A stretch of 64,000 bases of DNA from Prauserella cavernicola (GCF_016595675.1 NZ_JAENJH010000009.1:186001-250000), one strand, 5' to 3'; numbered from the stretch's first letter, positions 11,910 through 22,442 are shown. A program made the numbers and translations. The notes: generated from the sequence alone by a model not told the origin.

Positions 11910-12587
11910 GTGGACGGCGACCGCATCGGGGTGCTGCTCGTGGACGACGAGCAGCTCGTGCGCACGGGGCTCAGGGCGATCCTGGAGTCCGAACCGGACC
12001 TGACGGTGGTGGCCGAGGCCGCCGACGGCGCCGAGGTGCCGGGGCTGGTGTCGCGGCACCGGCCCGACGTCGTGCTGATGGACGTGCGCATGCCGACGGT
12101 GGACGGCATCAGGGCTACCGAGCACCTGCTGTCCACATCGGAGTTTCCGCCGAAGGTCGTGGTGGTGACGACGTTCGAGAACGACGACTACGTCTACGAC
12201 GCACTGCGCGCGGGCGCGAGCGGTTTTCTACTCAAGCGTGCGCGACCGGAGGAGATCGTCGCCGCGGTGCGCACCGTGCTGGCCGGTGACTCGCTGTTGT
12301 TCCCCGCCGCGATCCGCAGGCTCGCCGCCAGGAACGCTCCAGGCACTGCCAGGGATGCGCTGAGCGGGGCGAGGCTCACCGAGCGTGAGGCCGAGGTGCT
12401 GCGGTTGATGGCGTCCGGTTTGTCCAATGTGGAGATCGCGGAGCGCTTGTTCCTCGGCCTGCAGACCGTCAAGACCCACGTCGGCAACGTGCTCGGCAAG
12501 CTGGGCGCGCGCGACCGGACACAGGCGGTGATCGAAGCCTACGAGTCGGGTTTCGTGTCGCCGCTCGACGGGGCGGGCGGGGCTTGA
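11910..12587 (+). CDS. NarL/LuxR-type response regulator
   Basis: A 225-residue response regulator: receiver domain at residues 5-122 with phospho-acceptor Asp58 (VVLMDVRMP), acidic pair DDE at 12-14, switch Thr in VVTTFEND and Lys in FLLKRARPEE, then a LuxR-type HTH (LTEREAEVLRLMASGLSNVEIAERL to KTHVGNVLGKLGARDR). It follows the kinase gene with no gap. It is the only regulator gene here for two kinases, so it may serve one or both. Confidence 0.92.
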   Translation: MDGDRIGVLLVDDEQLVRTGLRAILESEPDLTVVAEAADGAEVPGLVSRHRPDVVLMDVRMPTVDGIRATEHLLSTSEFPPKVVVVTTFENDDYVYDALRAGASGFLLKRARPEEIVAAVRTVLAGDSLLFPAAIRRLAARNAPGTARDALSGARLTEREAEVLRLMASGLSNVEIAERLFLGLQTVKTHVGNVLGKLGARDRTQAVIEAYESGFVSPLDGAGGA

Positions 12588-12609
12588 TCGCTCCGTTACG
12601 GTTGTGCGC

Positions 12610-14175
12610 ATGAACGACGAGCGCGATGCCAGGGCGCGGCGCAGGGACGAGGCCGCGGAGTCGGGTGGGTTCGCCGACCTGATCGGCAGTCCCTTCCGGC
12701 TCGACCGCGACCGGATCGCGGCCTCGCCGTTCTTCGCTCGCCTCGGCGGTGTCACCCAGGTCGTCAGCGCGGGCGGGTCGGGGCTGCTGCACAACCGGCT
12801 CACCCACAGCCTCAAGGTCGCGCAGGTGGCGCGGGCGATCGCGGAGCGCGTCACGGCGCAGGGCGACACGGGCGAGATCGTCGCCAAGCTCGGCGGCTGT
12901 GACCCCGACGTCGCCGAGGCCGCCGCGCTGGGCCACGACCTCGGGCACCCGCCGTTCGGCCACCTCGGCGAGCAGGTGCTCGACCGCGTCGCGCGGCACC
13001 GCTACGGGCTGCCCGACGGCTTCGAGGGCAACGCGCAGACGTTTCGCATCGTCACCAAGACCGAGGTCGGCGGGCCCACGCCGCAGGGGCTGAACCTGAC
13101 GGCGGCGGTGCGCGCCGCGCTGCTGAAGTACCCGTGGGCCCGGCTGCACTATCCGGACCCGCACCCGGCGGCGCTGAGCATCCCGCCCCGGGGAGCCGCC
13201 GAACCGGACGAGGCGCCCGGCACGGGCTCGGTGAAGTTCTCGGCCTACACCACGGAGCTGGAGGACCTTGAGCACTCGCGGGCGCCGTTCGCGGGGCTGA
13301 TCGAGCGCTGGCAGCAGACCGTCGAGGCCTCGGTGATGGACCTGGCCGACGACATCGCCTACGCCATCCACGACATCCAGGACTTCCACCGCATCGGCGT
13401 GCTGCAGCACGCGGCCGTCGCCACCGAGCTCGGCCAGTGGCTCGCGCACGCGGGCGAGCTCGCGGACCTGCCCTCGGCCGCGCTGCACGACGAGCACCGC
13501 AACCCCGGGCGCTCGCTGGAGTACCTGCGCCGCCGCATGCACCTCAAGGACTCGTGGGTGGTCGACGACGACGCGTTCGCCCACGCTGTGGCGCGCGTGC
13601 GGGCGGAGCTGGTCGACGATCTGCTGGCCATCCCGTTCGACGGTTCGATCGAAGCCGAGCAGGCGATGGCCACGTTCTCGGCTCGCTGGACCGCGCGCCT
13701 CGTGGACGGCGTGCTGGTGACGCCCGCGCCGCCGACGCGCACCGGGCACGTCACGCTGCGGACCGCGCAGTGGCACGAGGTGCAGGTGCTGAAGTTCGTG
13801 CACCGCCGGTTCGTGCTGCAGCGGCCGGATCTGGCCCTGCACCAGCGCGGCCAGGCCAGCATGATCACCAACCTCGTGGACGCGCTCGACGCGTGGCTCA
13901 CCGACCGCGACGAGGCCCGCAGGCTTCCGCGCAGGCTGCACGACCTCGTGGCGCTGGCGCACCTGGAGTACACCGCGCTCGCCGACCGCTCGCCCGAACT
14001 GCTGGTGGGGGCCACGGGGGAGCCGGTGAGCGGAGCCGACGCCGTGCGCTCGCTCGCGCGAGGACGCGCGGTGGTGGACTTCGTGGCCTCGCTGACCGAC
14101 CGTCAGGCGGCCAGCATGCTCGACGCGATCTCGGGCCACGCCGCGCAGCCGTGGTCGGAGTCGTTCGTTCTGTGA
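12610..14175 (+). CDS. dgt: dGTP triphosphohydrolase (dGTPase-like HD)
   Basis: A 521-residue HD-domain dNTP triphosphohydrolase that would remove the triphosphate from dGTP and other dNTPs. The metal motif reads HNRLTHSLKVAQVAR, then AALGHDLGHPPFGHLGEQ (HD pair) and later LADDIAYAIHDIQDF (third Asp). ATG at 12610 is preferred over GTG at 12604. Neither has a clear ribosome binding site, and TACGGT lies about 8 nt upstream, so the mRNA may be leaderless. It is followed by the acVLRF1 gene after 7 bp. Confidence 0.9.
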   Translation: MNDERDARARRRDEAAESGGFADLIGSPFRLDRDRIAASPFFARLGGVTQVVSAGGSGLLHNRLTHSLKVAQVARAIAERVTAQGDTGEIVAKLGGCDPDVAEAAALGHDLGHPPFGHLGEQVLDRVARHRYGLPDGFEGNAQTFRIVTKTEVGGPTPQGLNLTAAVRAALLKYPWARLHYPDPHPAALSIPPRGAAEPDEAPGTGSVKFSAYTTELEDLEHSRAPFAGLIERWQQTVEASVMDLADDIAYAIHDIQDFHRIGVLQHAAVATELGQWLAHAGELADLPSAALHDEHRNPGRSLEYLRRRMHLKDSWVVDDDAFAHAVARVRAELVDDLLAIPFDGSIEAEQAMATFSARWTARLVDGVLVTPAPPTRTGHVTLRTAQWHEVQVLKFVHRRFVLQRPDLALHQRGQASMITNLVDALDAWLTDRDEARRLPRRLHDLVALAHLEYTALADRSPELLVGATGEPVSGADAVRSLARGRAVVDFVASLTDRQAASMLDAISGHAAQPWSESFVL

Positions 14176-14182
14176 GAGTCCG

Positions 14183-14851
14183 GTGAGCGCGCGGCAGGTG
14201 CGGGGCGGCGGCCGTGCCGTCGAGGTGGAGCCCGACCGGCTCGCCGGGTGGTTCGAGCGCTTCGCGACCCGCAACGACGGCGTGGTGAGCACGGTGCTGG
14301 GGGCCGAGGAGGTGGTGGTGACCGGCGGCAACGGCACCACGGCGACCGCGGCCGTGCCGTTCCCACCGCTGGGCGTCGAGGGCGAGCACCGCGAGCACGA
14401 GGGGCTCGCCGTGGCGCCGCTGGTCGAGCACGCCAGTCTGGACCGGAGGATCGGCCTGCTGCTCGTGCGGCTCGGCGGGCACAGCGTCGGCGTCGCGCAG
14501 CGGGGCGAGGTGGTGCTCTCGCGAACCGACCGGCGACTCGTCCACGGCCGCAACGCGGCGGGCGGGTGGTCGCAGCAGCGGTTCGCGCGCCGCAGGGAGG
14601 GCCAGGCACGGCAGGCACTGCGCGCGGCCGCCGACGACGCGGCCGAGGTCCTGCTGCCGCACGTGTCCGAATTGGACGGCGTGGTGCTCGGCGGCGATCG
14701 CAAGGCACTCGACGAGCTGCGCGCCGACCGCAGGCTGGCCCCGCTGTTCGCGCTGGCGGCCCCTCGGGTGCTCGACATCGCCGAGCCGCGCAGGACCGTG
14801 CTCGACGACGCGGCGCGGCGGACGCTCGCCGTGGAGATCGTGCTCAGGTGA
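14183..14851 (+). CDS. acVLRF1-family peptidyl-tRNA hydrolase
   Basis: A 222-residue protein matching the actinobacterial Vms1/eRF1-like (acVLRF1) family. In eukaryotes Vms1/ANKZF1 cleaves peptidyl-tRNA on stalled 60S subunits in ribosome quality control. Here NAAGGWSQQRFARRREGQ (residues 124-141) corresponds to the release-factor loop, with Gln131/Gln132 as the likely catalytic glutamine. The C-terminal half (ELDGVVLGGDRKALDEL...) is the eRF1 domain 3-like part. The GTG start lies 7 bp after the dGTPase stop. Function is inferred from the family. Confidence 0.8.
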   Translation: MSARQVRGGGRAVEVEPDRLAGWFERFATRNDGVVSTVLGAEEVVVTGGNGTTATAAVPFPPLGVEGEHREHEGLAVAPLVEHASLDRRIGLLLVRLGGHSVGVAQRGEVVLSRTDRRLVHGRNAAGGWSQQRFARRREGQARQALRAAADDAAEVLLPHVSELDGVVLGGDRKALDELRADRRLAPLFALAAPRVLDIAEPRRTVLDDAARRTLAVEIVLR

Positions 14852-14904
14852 GTCCGATCACCGCCGGGTAAAGCCACTGGACCCCGGTCCGTACACTGGC
14901 TGTC

Positions 14905-14957
14905 GTGGTCGTTCGCCTCGAGTAGCAGCCCCGCCCCGAGCGGGTTGTTCACGCTGC
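14905..14957 (+). promoter_or_regulatory. Possible uORF/attenuator leader of the ABC-F gene
   Basis: A -10-like TACACT (14892-14897) is followed after 7 nt by a 6-codon ORF, GTG GTC GTT CGC CTC GAG TAG (VVVRLE), which could be leaderless. Directly after its stop, GCAGC (14925-14929) pairs with GCTGC (14953-14957) around an inner CCCGC/GCGGG stem (14930-14944). CTCG of the uORF (14917-14920) can instead pair with CGAG (14937-14940) and break the inner stem. This fits ribosome-mediated attenuation as known for antibiotic-resistance ABC-F genes, but is unproven. Confidence 0.4.
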
Positions 14958-14990
14958 CCTAGTTTCCGCCTCGACGCCACGGAGTTCTCC

Positions 14991-16619
<1,629 letters not shown>

Positions 16620-16810
16620 GTTGGCTTGATGCCAAATAGCCGTCCAGATCGTTAGTTGATGTTCGGCAAACACTGAATCGGCCCAATATCTTCGCAGTTT
16701 CGGAAGGTTTTTGGCCCGTCGTCTGGCATTCCGCCGCTCAGTGTTCGATCATTGCGGCGGCAGGGGTCGAATGTGGCCCGAAACACCATACGGGCGGAAG
16801 GTGGATCGAC

Positions 16811-17020
16811 GTGGCAGACCTGAAGAAGGGTGCGCGGATCACCGGAAACACGCGCGACAAGTTGGCCGCCGACCTGAAGAAGAAATATGAGAAGGGGGCG
16901 AGCATTCGCTCACTCGCGGAGTCCACGGGCCGTTCCTACGGTTTCGTGCACCGGGTCCTCTCGGAATCCGGGGTCCAGCTCCGCGGTCGCGGCGGCGCGA
17001 CGCGCGTCAAGAAGAAGTAA
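16811..17020 (+). CDS. Small HTH protein, Rv1473A-like
   Basis: A 69-residue basic protein with one helix-turn-helix: KKKYEKGASIRSLAESTGRSYGFVHRVLSESGVQLRGRGG. It resembles Rv1473A, which also follows the ABC-F gene Rv1473. The fold suggests a small DNA-binding protein; its target is not known. GGAAGG lies about 9 nt before the GTG start. Its last 14 bp overlap the end of the convergent membrane-protein gene. Confidence 0.82.
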   Translation: MADLKKGARITGNTRDKLAADLKKKYEKGASIRSLAESTGRSYGFVHRVLSESGVQLRGRGGATRVKKK

Positions 17021-18329
17021 AGGGAGTCGACTCGGACGAGGTGCCGGCGCCGGGCGTCGCGGCGACGCGGGAGGCCGACTCCCGGCTCGGGAAACACAAC
17101 ATCGCGCCCAACAGGACTACCGGATACACCAGATAACCGAATCGGGTGGCCGGCGTGAGCATCGTGAAGGTGCCCAGGCCGACCGCGATACGAAGGAGTG
17201 CGTCCCCACCGGTGACGGGAGGTCGCCGGATGATCCACCACATGATCGCCAGAGCCGCTGCACCGAGCAGCCCGAACGTGAACGCCTTACCGATCGGACC
17301 GGCGCTGGCGATGAGATGACCCGGAAGTGGGCTCGCCGCGGGTGAGGTGACCGCTCCGAGTCCGGCCGGGAACCGGATCACGTGCTCGAGGAACGCCTCC
17401 GGATGCACGAGGTACACCGGCACGTTCACCGCCGCGCAGACGGCGAGCAGCACCAGTACGAAGCGCAGCAGGGCACGCCGCCCCAGCCGGGCGAGCACGA
17501 GGATCCCGAGTACGACGGCGGCGGGCGCGACGATGAGCTTCGCGCTTGTGACCAGCGCCAGCACGACGGCTGAGAGCGCCGGCCGGTCCGTTGCGGCCAG
17601 TGCGGCACCCAGTACGAGCAGGCTCACGATCGCCAGGTCGGGGCCCGCTGTCGCGAACGTCAGAGCGGTGAGCGGGAACACCGCGACGAGCTGGGCCGCG
17701 CGGACCGGAATCCTCGGCTTGCCCAGCAGCCGCCACGCGCCCCACGCGCACAGCACGGCGGTGAGGGCGAAGTACAGCCGCGCGTCCGTCAGCACGTCGG
17801 TGACGGGCGTGCCGCCCGCGAGCGCCCTCGGCAGTCCGAACACCGTCATCACAGGGCCGTAGGGCGTGTAGTCGTTCACCTCGGGGGGTCTGCCGAGCGC
17901 GCCCACGTCGACGTAGGGCGTGCCGGTGTCGAGGAACAGGCTCGCCGAGCGTTCGATCACCCACACCTCGGGCTGCGCGCTCCACGACCACGGGGTCTCC
18001 AGCCAGTCCACGCCCGTGAGCCTGCGCACGAGCAGGAACACCAGCGGGGCCAGCATGCCGACCACTCCGACGGCGCCGATCCCCAGCCAGCGCGAGCGCC
18101 ACCAGCCGCCCTCGCGGCGCGGCGTCAGCCGCAGCCAGCACGTGTGCGCCAGCGCGAGGGTGTAGGCGGCGACGGCGAAGTTCGCCCAGATCCGGAAGCC
18201 GTAGTGCTTGTCGGTGAGTGCCAGCGCGAGCGCGTAACCCGCGGCGATGGCGTAGAGCGCGAGGTCGAGGCGCAGCGGGCGTTCCGCCCAGCCTTGGCGT
18301 ATCCACTGTCCGACCCCGCGACTCCCCAT
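17007..18329 (-). CDS. GT87-like polytopic membrane protein
   Basis: A 440-residue membrane protein with about 11 hydrophobic segments. The periplasmic-loop motif NDYTPYGPVMTVFG after the second or third segment resembles the DUF2029/GT87 mannosyltransferase-like family, which uses polyprenyl-phosphate sugars. A clear catalytic acidic motif is hard to place, so the glycosyltransferase call is by family resemblance only. The gene is monocistronic, convergent with the HTH gene (14-bp overlap) and divergent from the ABC exporter gene at 18506. Confidence 0.6.
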   Translation of the reverse strand: MGSRGVGQWIRQGWAERPLRLDLALYAIAAGYALALALTDKHYGFRIWANFAVAAYTLALAHTCWLRLTPRREGGWWRSRWLGIGAVGVVGMLAPLVFLLVRRLTGVDWLETPWSWSAQPEVWVIERSASLFLDTGTPYVDVGALGRPPEVNDYTPYGPVMTVFGLPRALAGGTPVTDVLTDARLYFALTAVLCAWGAWRLLGKPRIPVRAAQLVAVFPLTALTFATAGPDLAIVSLLVLGAALAATDRPALSAVVLALVTSAKLIVAPAAVVLGILVLARLGRRALLRFVLVLLAVCAAVNVPVYLVHPEAFLEHVIRFPAGLGAVTSPAASPLPGHLIASAGPIGKAFTFGLLGAAALAIMWWIIRRPPVTGGDALLRIAVGLGTFTMLTPATRFGYLVYPVVLLGAMLCFPSRESASRVAATPGAGTSSESTPFTSS

Positions 18330-18440
18330 GGTGCGCCAGGTTAGCGAGGGGCCACGACCGCCAGGAGGCGACCGGGGGAGAATTTTTCCCGGCTGCGGGA
18401 AGGATCACGTAGGACACTGTGTTGTCCAGGGCATATGGGT

Positions 18441-18470
18441 GCAAGATCTCAAGTATTGTCGAGATATTGC
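18441..18470. promoter_or_regulatory. 10-bp inverted repeat, likely operator of ABC exporter
   Basis: GCAAGATCTC (18441-18450) and GAGATATTGC (18461-18470) form an inverted repeat matching at 9 of 10 positions, with a 10-nt spacer, in a locally AT-rich stretch 36 nt before the exporter start. The size and position suit a dimeric repressor such as PadR or TetR type. No regulator gene is adjacent, so the repressor would be encoded elsewhere. Confidence 0.5.
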
Positions 18471-18505
18471 ACGCTCGGCGCGGAGCACGGAGAGGCTGGG
18501 GACGC

Positions 18506-20374
18506 ATGGATAACACCTGGACACTGATGAGTGGCGCGATGAGATCGGCGGACGCGCCGAGGGGGCTGCGCAAGGGAACCGTGCGTCGCATCGCGAGCTT
18601 CGCCCGGCCGCACTGGGCCCGCCTCGGGATCTTCCTCGGGCTGACGGTGGTCTCCGCCGTGCTGGCCGTGAGCACGCCTCTGCTCGCCGGCCGCGTGGTG
18701 GACGAGATCGTCGGTGGGGGAGTCGCCTCGATCGTGATCTTGCTGGCGCTGGCGATCGCGGGACTTGCCATCGCCGACGCGGGACTCGGGCTGGCCGAAC
18801 GCTGGCAGTCGGCGCGCATCGGCGAGGGACTGATCCTCGACCTGCGCCGCGCGGTGTACGAGCACGTGCAGCGCATGCCGGTCGCGTTCTTCACCCGCAC
18901 CCGCACCGGCGCGTTGGTGAGCAGGCTCAACAACGACGTGATCGGCGCGCAGCGCACGTTCACGGCCACGTTGTCGGGCCTGGTCACCAACGTGATCCAG
19001 CTCGTGCTGTCGCTGGCCGTGATGGTCACCCTGTCCTGGCAGGTCACCCTGCTGGCACTGGTGCTGCTGCCGGTGTTCGTGCTGCCCGCGCGGCGTCTCG
19101 GCAGGCGCATGGCGGACCTGCAGCGGGAGTCGGCCGAGCTCAACGCGTCGATGACCACGCAGATGACGGAACGGTTCTCGGCGCCGGGGGCCACACTCGT
19201 GAAGCTGTTCGGCAGGCCGCGCGCGGAGGCCGACGAGTTCGGCGCGCGGGCCGGGCGGGTGCGCGACATCGGGGTGCGCACCGCGATGCTGACGCGCTGG
19301 TTCATGACGAGCCTGACCTTGGTGTCCGCGCTCGCGCAGGCGCTGGTCTACGGGCTCGGCGGCTGGCTGGCGCTGCGCGGCGACCTCGCGCCCGGCACCG
19401 TCGTGGCGCTGGCGTTGCTGCTGACCAGGCTGTACACGCCGCTGACGGCGCTGGCCAACGTGCGGGTGGACGTGATGACGGCGCTCGTGTCGTTCGAGCG
19501 GGTTTTCGAGGTGCTCGACCTCGACCCGATGATCAGGGAGAAGCCCGACGCGCGGGCGCTGCCCTCGGGTGGCGTGTCGGTGGAGCTCGACGACGTGCGC
19601 TTCGCGTACCCCTCGGCGGAGAAGTACTCGCTGGCCTCCCTGGAAGACGTGTCCACACTGGACAACCGGGGTGGCGAGGACGTGCTGCACGGCGTGAGCC
19701 TGCGGGCCGAGCCGGGAGAGCTGGTGGCGCTGGTCGGCTCGTCCGGCGCGGGCAAGTCCACCATCGCCTCGCTGGTGCCGCGTCTCTACGACGTCGACGC
19801 GGGAACCGTACGGTTGTCCGGTGTGGACGTCAGGGACCTCACGTTCGACTCGGTGCGCGAGACCGTGGGCGTGGTGACCCAGGACGGGCACCTCTTCCAC
19901 GACACGATCCGCAACAACCTCGCCTACGCCGCGCCCGGCGCCACCGACCCCGAGATCTGGCACGCCCTCGACCGGGCCAGGCTCACCGCGCTGGTGCGGT
20001 CGCTGCCCGACCAGCTCGACACGGTCATCGGCGAGCGCGGTTACCGGCTCTCCGGCGGCGAGCGCCAGCGGCTCACGATCGCCCGCCTGCTGCTGGCGCA
20101 GCCCAGGGTCGTGGTGCTCGACGAGGCCACCGCCCACCTCGACTCGGAGTCCGAGGCCGCGGTCGGGGAGGCCCTCACCGACGCGCTCGACGGGCGCACC
20201 GCGATCGTTATCGCCCACCGGCTGTCCACCATCCGGGCCGCTGACCGCATCATGGTGGTGGAAGCAGGCCGCGTGGCGGAGCAGGGTACGCACGAGCAGT
20301 TGCTCGCCGCGGGAGGCCGGTACGCGGAACTGCACCGGACGCAGTTCCGCCAGAATGCGCCCACCGCGGCGTGA
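18506..20374 (+). CDS. ABC multidrug/lipid exporter half-transporter
   Basis: A 622-residue fused permease-ATPase. Six transmembrane helices occupy about residues 45-310 (with VEHVQRMPVAFFTRTRTGALVSRL-type coupling helix sequence). The ATPase domain has SGAGKST as Walker A, signature LSGGERQRL, Walker B VVVLDEATAHLD and switch His in IVIAHRLSTIRAAD. ATG at 18506 is chosen, after GGAGAGG; the frame is open 29 codons further upstream across the operator-like repeat. It probably works as a homodimer exporting a hydrophobic compound. It is followed after 11 bp by an alpha/beta hydrolase gene. Confidence 0.9.
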   Translation: MDNTWTLMSGAMRSADAPRGLRKGTVRRIASFARPHWARLGIFLGLTVVSAVLAVSTPLLAGRVVDEIVGGGVASIVILLALAIAGLAIADAGLGLAERWQSARIGEGLILDLRRAVYEHVQRMPVAFFTRTRTGALVSRLNNDVIGAQRTFTATLSGLVTNVIQLVLSLAVMVTLSWQVTLLALVLLPVFVLPARRLGRRMADLQRESAELNASMTTQMTERFSAPGATLVKLFGRPRAEADEFGARAGRVRDIGVRTAMLTRWFMTSLTLVSALAQALVYGLGGWLALRGDLAPGTVVALALLLTRLYTPLTALANVRVDVMTALVSFERVFEVLDLDPMIREKPDARALPSGGVSVELDDVRFAYPSAEKYSLASLEDVSTLDNRGGEDVLHGVSLRAEPGELVALVGSSGAGKSTIASLVPRLYDVDAGTVRLSGVDVRDLTFDSVRETVGVVTQDGHLFHDTIRNNLAYAAPGATDPEIWHALDRARLTALVRSLPDQLDTVIGERGYRLSGGERQRLTIARLLLAQPRVVVLDEATAHLDSESEAAVGEALTDALDGRTAIVIAHRLSTIRAADRIMVVEAGRVAEQGTHEQLLAAGGRYAELHRTQFRQNAPTAA

Positions 20375-20385
20375 GGAGGACGTGA

Positions 20386-21081
20386 GTGATCGACGACGAA
20401 CCGGCGATGGCCGTCCGGCGGTCGCCGGTTCCGGCGCGCGCGGTGGCACTGGTGCTGCACGGCGGGTCGGAACACGGAACCGCCGTCGTGCGGCCCTGGC
20501 GGCTCGCCTACCTGCGGATGGTGCCCTTCGCGAAGGCGCTGCACGCGGCCGGTGCGGCTCAGGGGCTCGAGGTGCGGCTGCTGCGCAACCGCGTGCGCGG
20601 GTGGAACGCGCCCACACTCGACCCGGTGCGCGACGCCCGCTGGGCGCTCGACCGGATCCGCGCCGAGACTCCCGACGTGCCCGTGCTGCTGGTCGGTCAC
20701 TCGATGGGCGGCAGGGTCGCGCTGCGGGTGGCCGACGACCCGGCGGTGACCGCGGTGTGCGCGCTCGCACCGTGGACTCCCGAGGGTGAGCCGGTGGAGC
20801 CGGTGCGTGACCGCTCGGTGCTGATCGCCCACGGCACGCGCGACCGGATGACCAGCCCCGAGGCCTCCCACGCCTACGCCAGGCGCGCGGCGGGCACGGC
20901 GGCCAGGCTCGCGCGGTTCGAGGTGGCCGACGAGGGCCACGCCATGCTGCGCAAGTCCGCGGTGTGGAACCGGTTCGTGACGGGATTCGCGGCGGGGGAG
21001 CTGGACTGGCCGGGTCAGGACGGTGTGCCCGCTTCGGCGTGGAGCGCTCCGGCGGACTTGCGACTGCGACTCGCGCTCTGA
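20386..21081 (+). CDS. Alpha/beta hydrolase
   Basis: A 231-residue serine hydrolase fold. The strand VALVLHGGSEHG is followed by the nucleophile elbow VGHSMGGRVAL (Ser), an acid in IAHGTRDRMTS (Asp) and a His in DEGHAMLRK, giving a complete catalytic triad. GTG at 20386 is preceded by AGGAGGA at 5 nt. It follows the ABC exporter closely and may be co-transcribed. Natural substrate unknown; the small size suggests an esterase or dienelactone-hydrolase-like enzyme. Confidence 0.82.
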   Translation: MIDDEPAMAVRRSPVPARAVALVLHGGSEHGTAVVRPWRLAYLRMVPFAKALHAAGAAQGLEVRLLRNRVRGWNAPTLDPVRDARWALDRIRAETPDVPVLLVGHSMGGRVALRVADDPAVTAVCALAPWTPEGEPVEPVRDRSVLIAHGTRDRMTSPEASHAYARRAAGTAARLARFEVADEGHAMLRKSAVWNRFVTGFAAGELDWPGQDGVPASAWSAPADLRLRLAL

Positions 21082-21201
21082 GCGGGGCACGCCGGGCTCG
21101 ACCGGGACGCCGGCTCTGAAAAAGAGGCTCCGACCTGGGCTGTCACTGAGCGGCGTGTCGGACACAACCCGATCGGGGGACCATGCGTCCATTGTCGGGG
21201 G

Positions 21202-21227
21202 CCGTGCGGTTTAGTAGTCCCGCACGG
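21202..21227. promoter_or_regulatory. Inverted repeat upstream of LCP gene
   Basis: CCGTGCGG (21202-21209) and CCGCACGG (21220-21227) form a perfect 8-bp inverted repeat with a 10-nt AT-richer spacer (TTTAGTAGTC), 30 nt before the LCP start. It could be a repressor site or a leader hairpin; the sequence does not decide. Confidence 0.4.
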
Positions 21228-21257
21228 ACGCGGCACGACACCGATCGGGAGACGGCG

Positions 21258-22442
21258 ATGACGTACGGCGGACACTACGGCGGCCAGCAGCCCCCGGGCG
21301 GCAACCGCCGCCCGCCCCGTGGCCCCAGGCAGCACCAGAGCGCGCAGATGCTGCCCGTGCCCGGCAGCGACCGGGCGCGCCAGGGCCCGCCGCAACGTCC
21401 ACACCAGCCGACCCGGATGGCGCCGCTGCCCGACGGCCCGCCGCACCAGCCGCCGCCGGGCGGTGAGCGGCCGGCTCCGCCGAAACCCAAGCGCAGGCGC
21501 TGGTCGTTCGGCAAGGTCCTGATGTGCCTGCTGCTGGTGTTCGTGCTGTTCCTCGGCGCGGTGTGGGCCTATCTCGAGTTCTCCATCAACCGCATCGACG
21601 CGCTGCCCGGCGAGTACGAGGGCAGGCCCGCGGCCGCCGCGGGCACCAACTGGCTCATCGTCGGTTCCGACTCGCGCGCGGGCCTCGACGCCGACCAGCA
21701 GGCGGAGCTGAGCACCGGCGACGCGGGCGGTCAGCGCACCGACACGATCATGATCGCTCACATCCCGGACAACGACACCGCGCCCACGCTGCTGAGCCTG
21801 CCGCGCGACTCGCAGGTCGAGATCCCTGGCTACGGCACCAACAAGATCAACGCGGCGTTCGCGTTCGGCGGCGCGCCGCTGCTCGCGCAGACCATCGAGC
21901 AGGCCACGGGCCTGCGGCTCGACCACTACGCCGAGATCGGCTTCGGCGGGTTCGCCAACCTCGTCGACGCGATGGGCGGGGTCGAGATGGACATCCCCGA
22001 CGAGATGCGCGACACCAAGACCGGCCTCGTCATCCCCGCGGGAGCGCAGACGCTCGACGGCGCTCAGGCGCTGGGCTTCGTCCGGATGCGCTACAGCACG
22101 GCGACCCCGCGTTCGGACCTCGACCGGGTGGCCAACCAGCGGAAGTTCATCGGCGCGATGGCCAGCCAGATGGCGAGCCCCGGCACGCTGCTGAACCCGT
22201 TCTCCGTGTTCCCGCTGCTGGCCGACGCGCCGGACGCGCTGACGATGGACACCGACGACCACCTGCACAACCTGCTGGGTCTGGCGTGGGCCATGCGCGG
22301 TATCTCCGACGGTGGTGTGGTGACCACGACGATGCCCACCACGTCGAGCTCGGCGGAGTACTGGGACGAGGAGAAGTCGCAGCAGCTGTTCGACGCCTTC
22401 CGCAACGACACCCCGGTGCCCGACAGCGCGATCGTCGACTAG
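21258..22442 (+). CDS. LCP family cell-wall glycopolymer ligase
   Basis: A 394-residue LytR-CpsA-Psr protein that would attach polyprenyl-linked glycopolymers (arabinogalactan in relatives) to peptidoglycan. The first ~80 residues are a proline/glutamine-rich cytoplasmic tail, then one transmembrane helix (KVLMCLLLVFVLFLGAVWAYL, about 90-110), then the extracellular LCP domain with GSDSRAG, QRTDTIMI, LPRDSQVEIPG, NKINAAFAFGG and RMRYSTATPRSDLDRVANQ, which carry the Arg/Asp residues binding pyrophosphate. ATG at 21258 follows GGGAGA. The frame is open 25 codons earlier without a better site. Confidence 0.9.
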   Translation: MTYGGHYGGQQPPGGNRRPPRGPRQHQSAQMLPVPGSDRARQGPPQRPHQPTRMAPLPDGPPHQPPPGGERPAPPKPKRRRWSFGKVLMCLLLVFVLFLGAVWAYLEFSINRIDALPGEYEGRPAAAAGTNWLIVGSDSRAGLDADQQAELSTGDAGGQRTDTIMIAHIPDNDTAPTLLSLPRDSQVEIPGYGTNKINAAFAFGGAPLLAQTIEQATGLRLDHYAEIGFGGFANLVDAMGGVEMDIPDEMRDTKTGLVIPAGAQTLDGAQALGFVRMRYSTATPRSDLDRVANQRKFIGAMASQMASPGTLLNPFSVFPLLADAPDALTMDTDDHLHNLLGLAWAMRGISDGGVVTTTMPTTSSSAEYWDEEKSQQLFDAFRNDTPVPDSAIVD

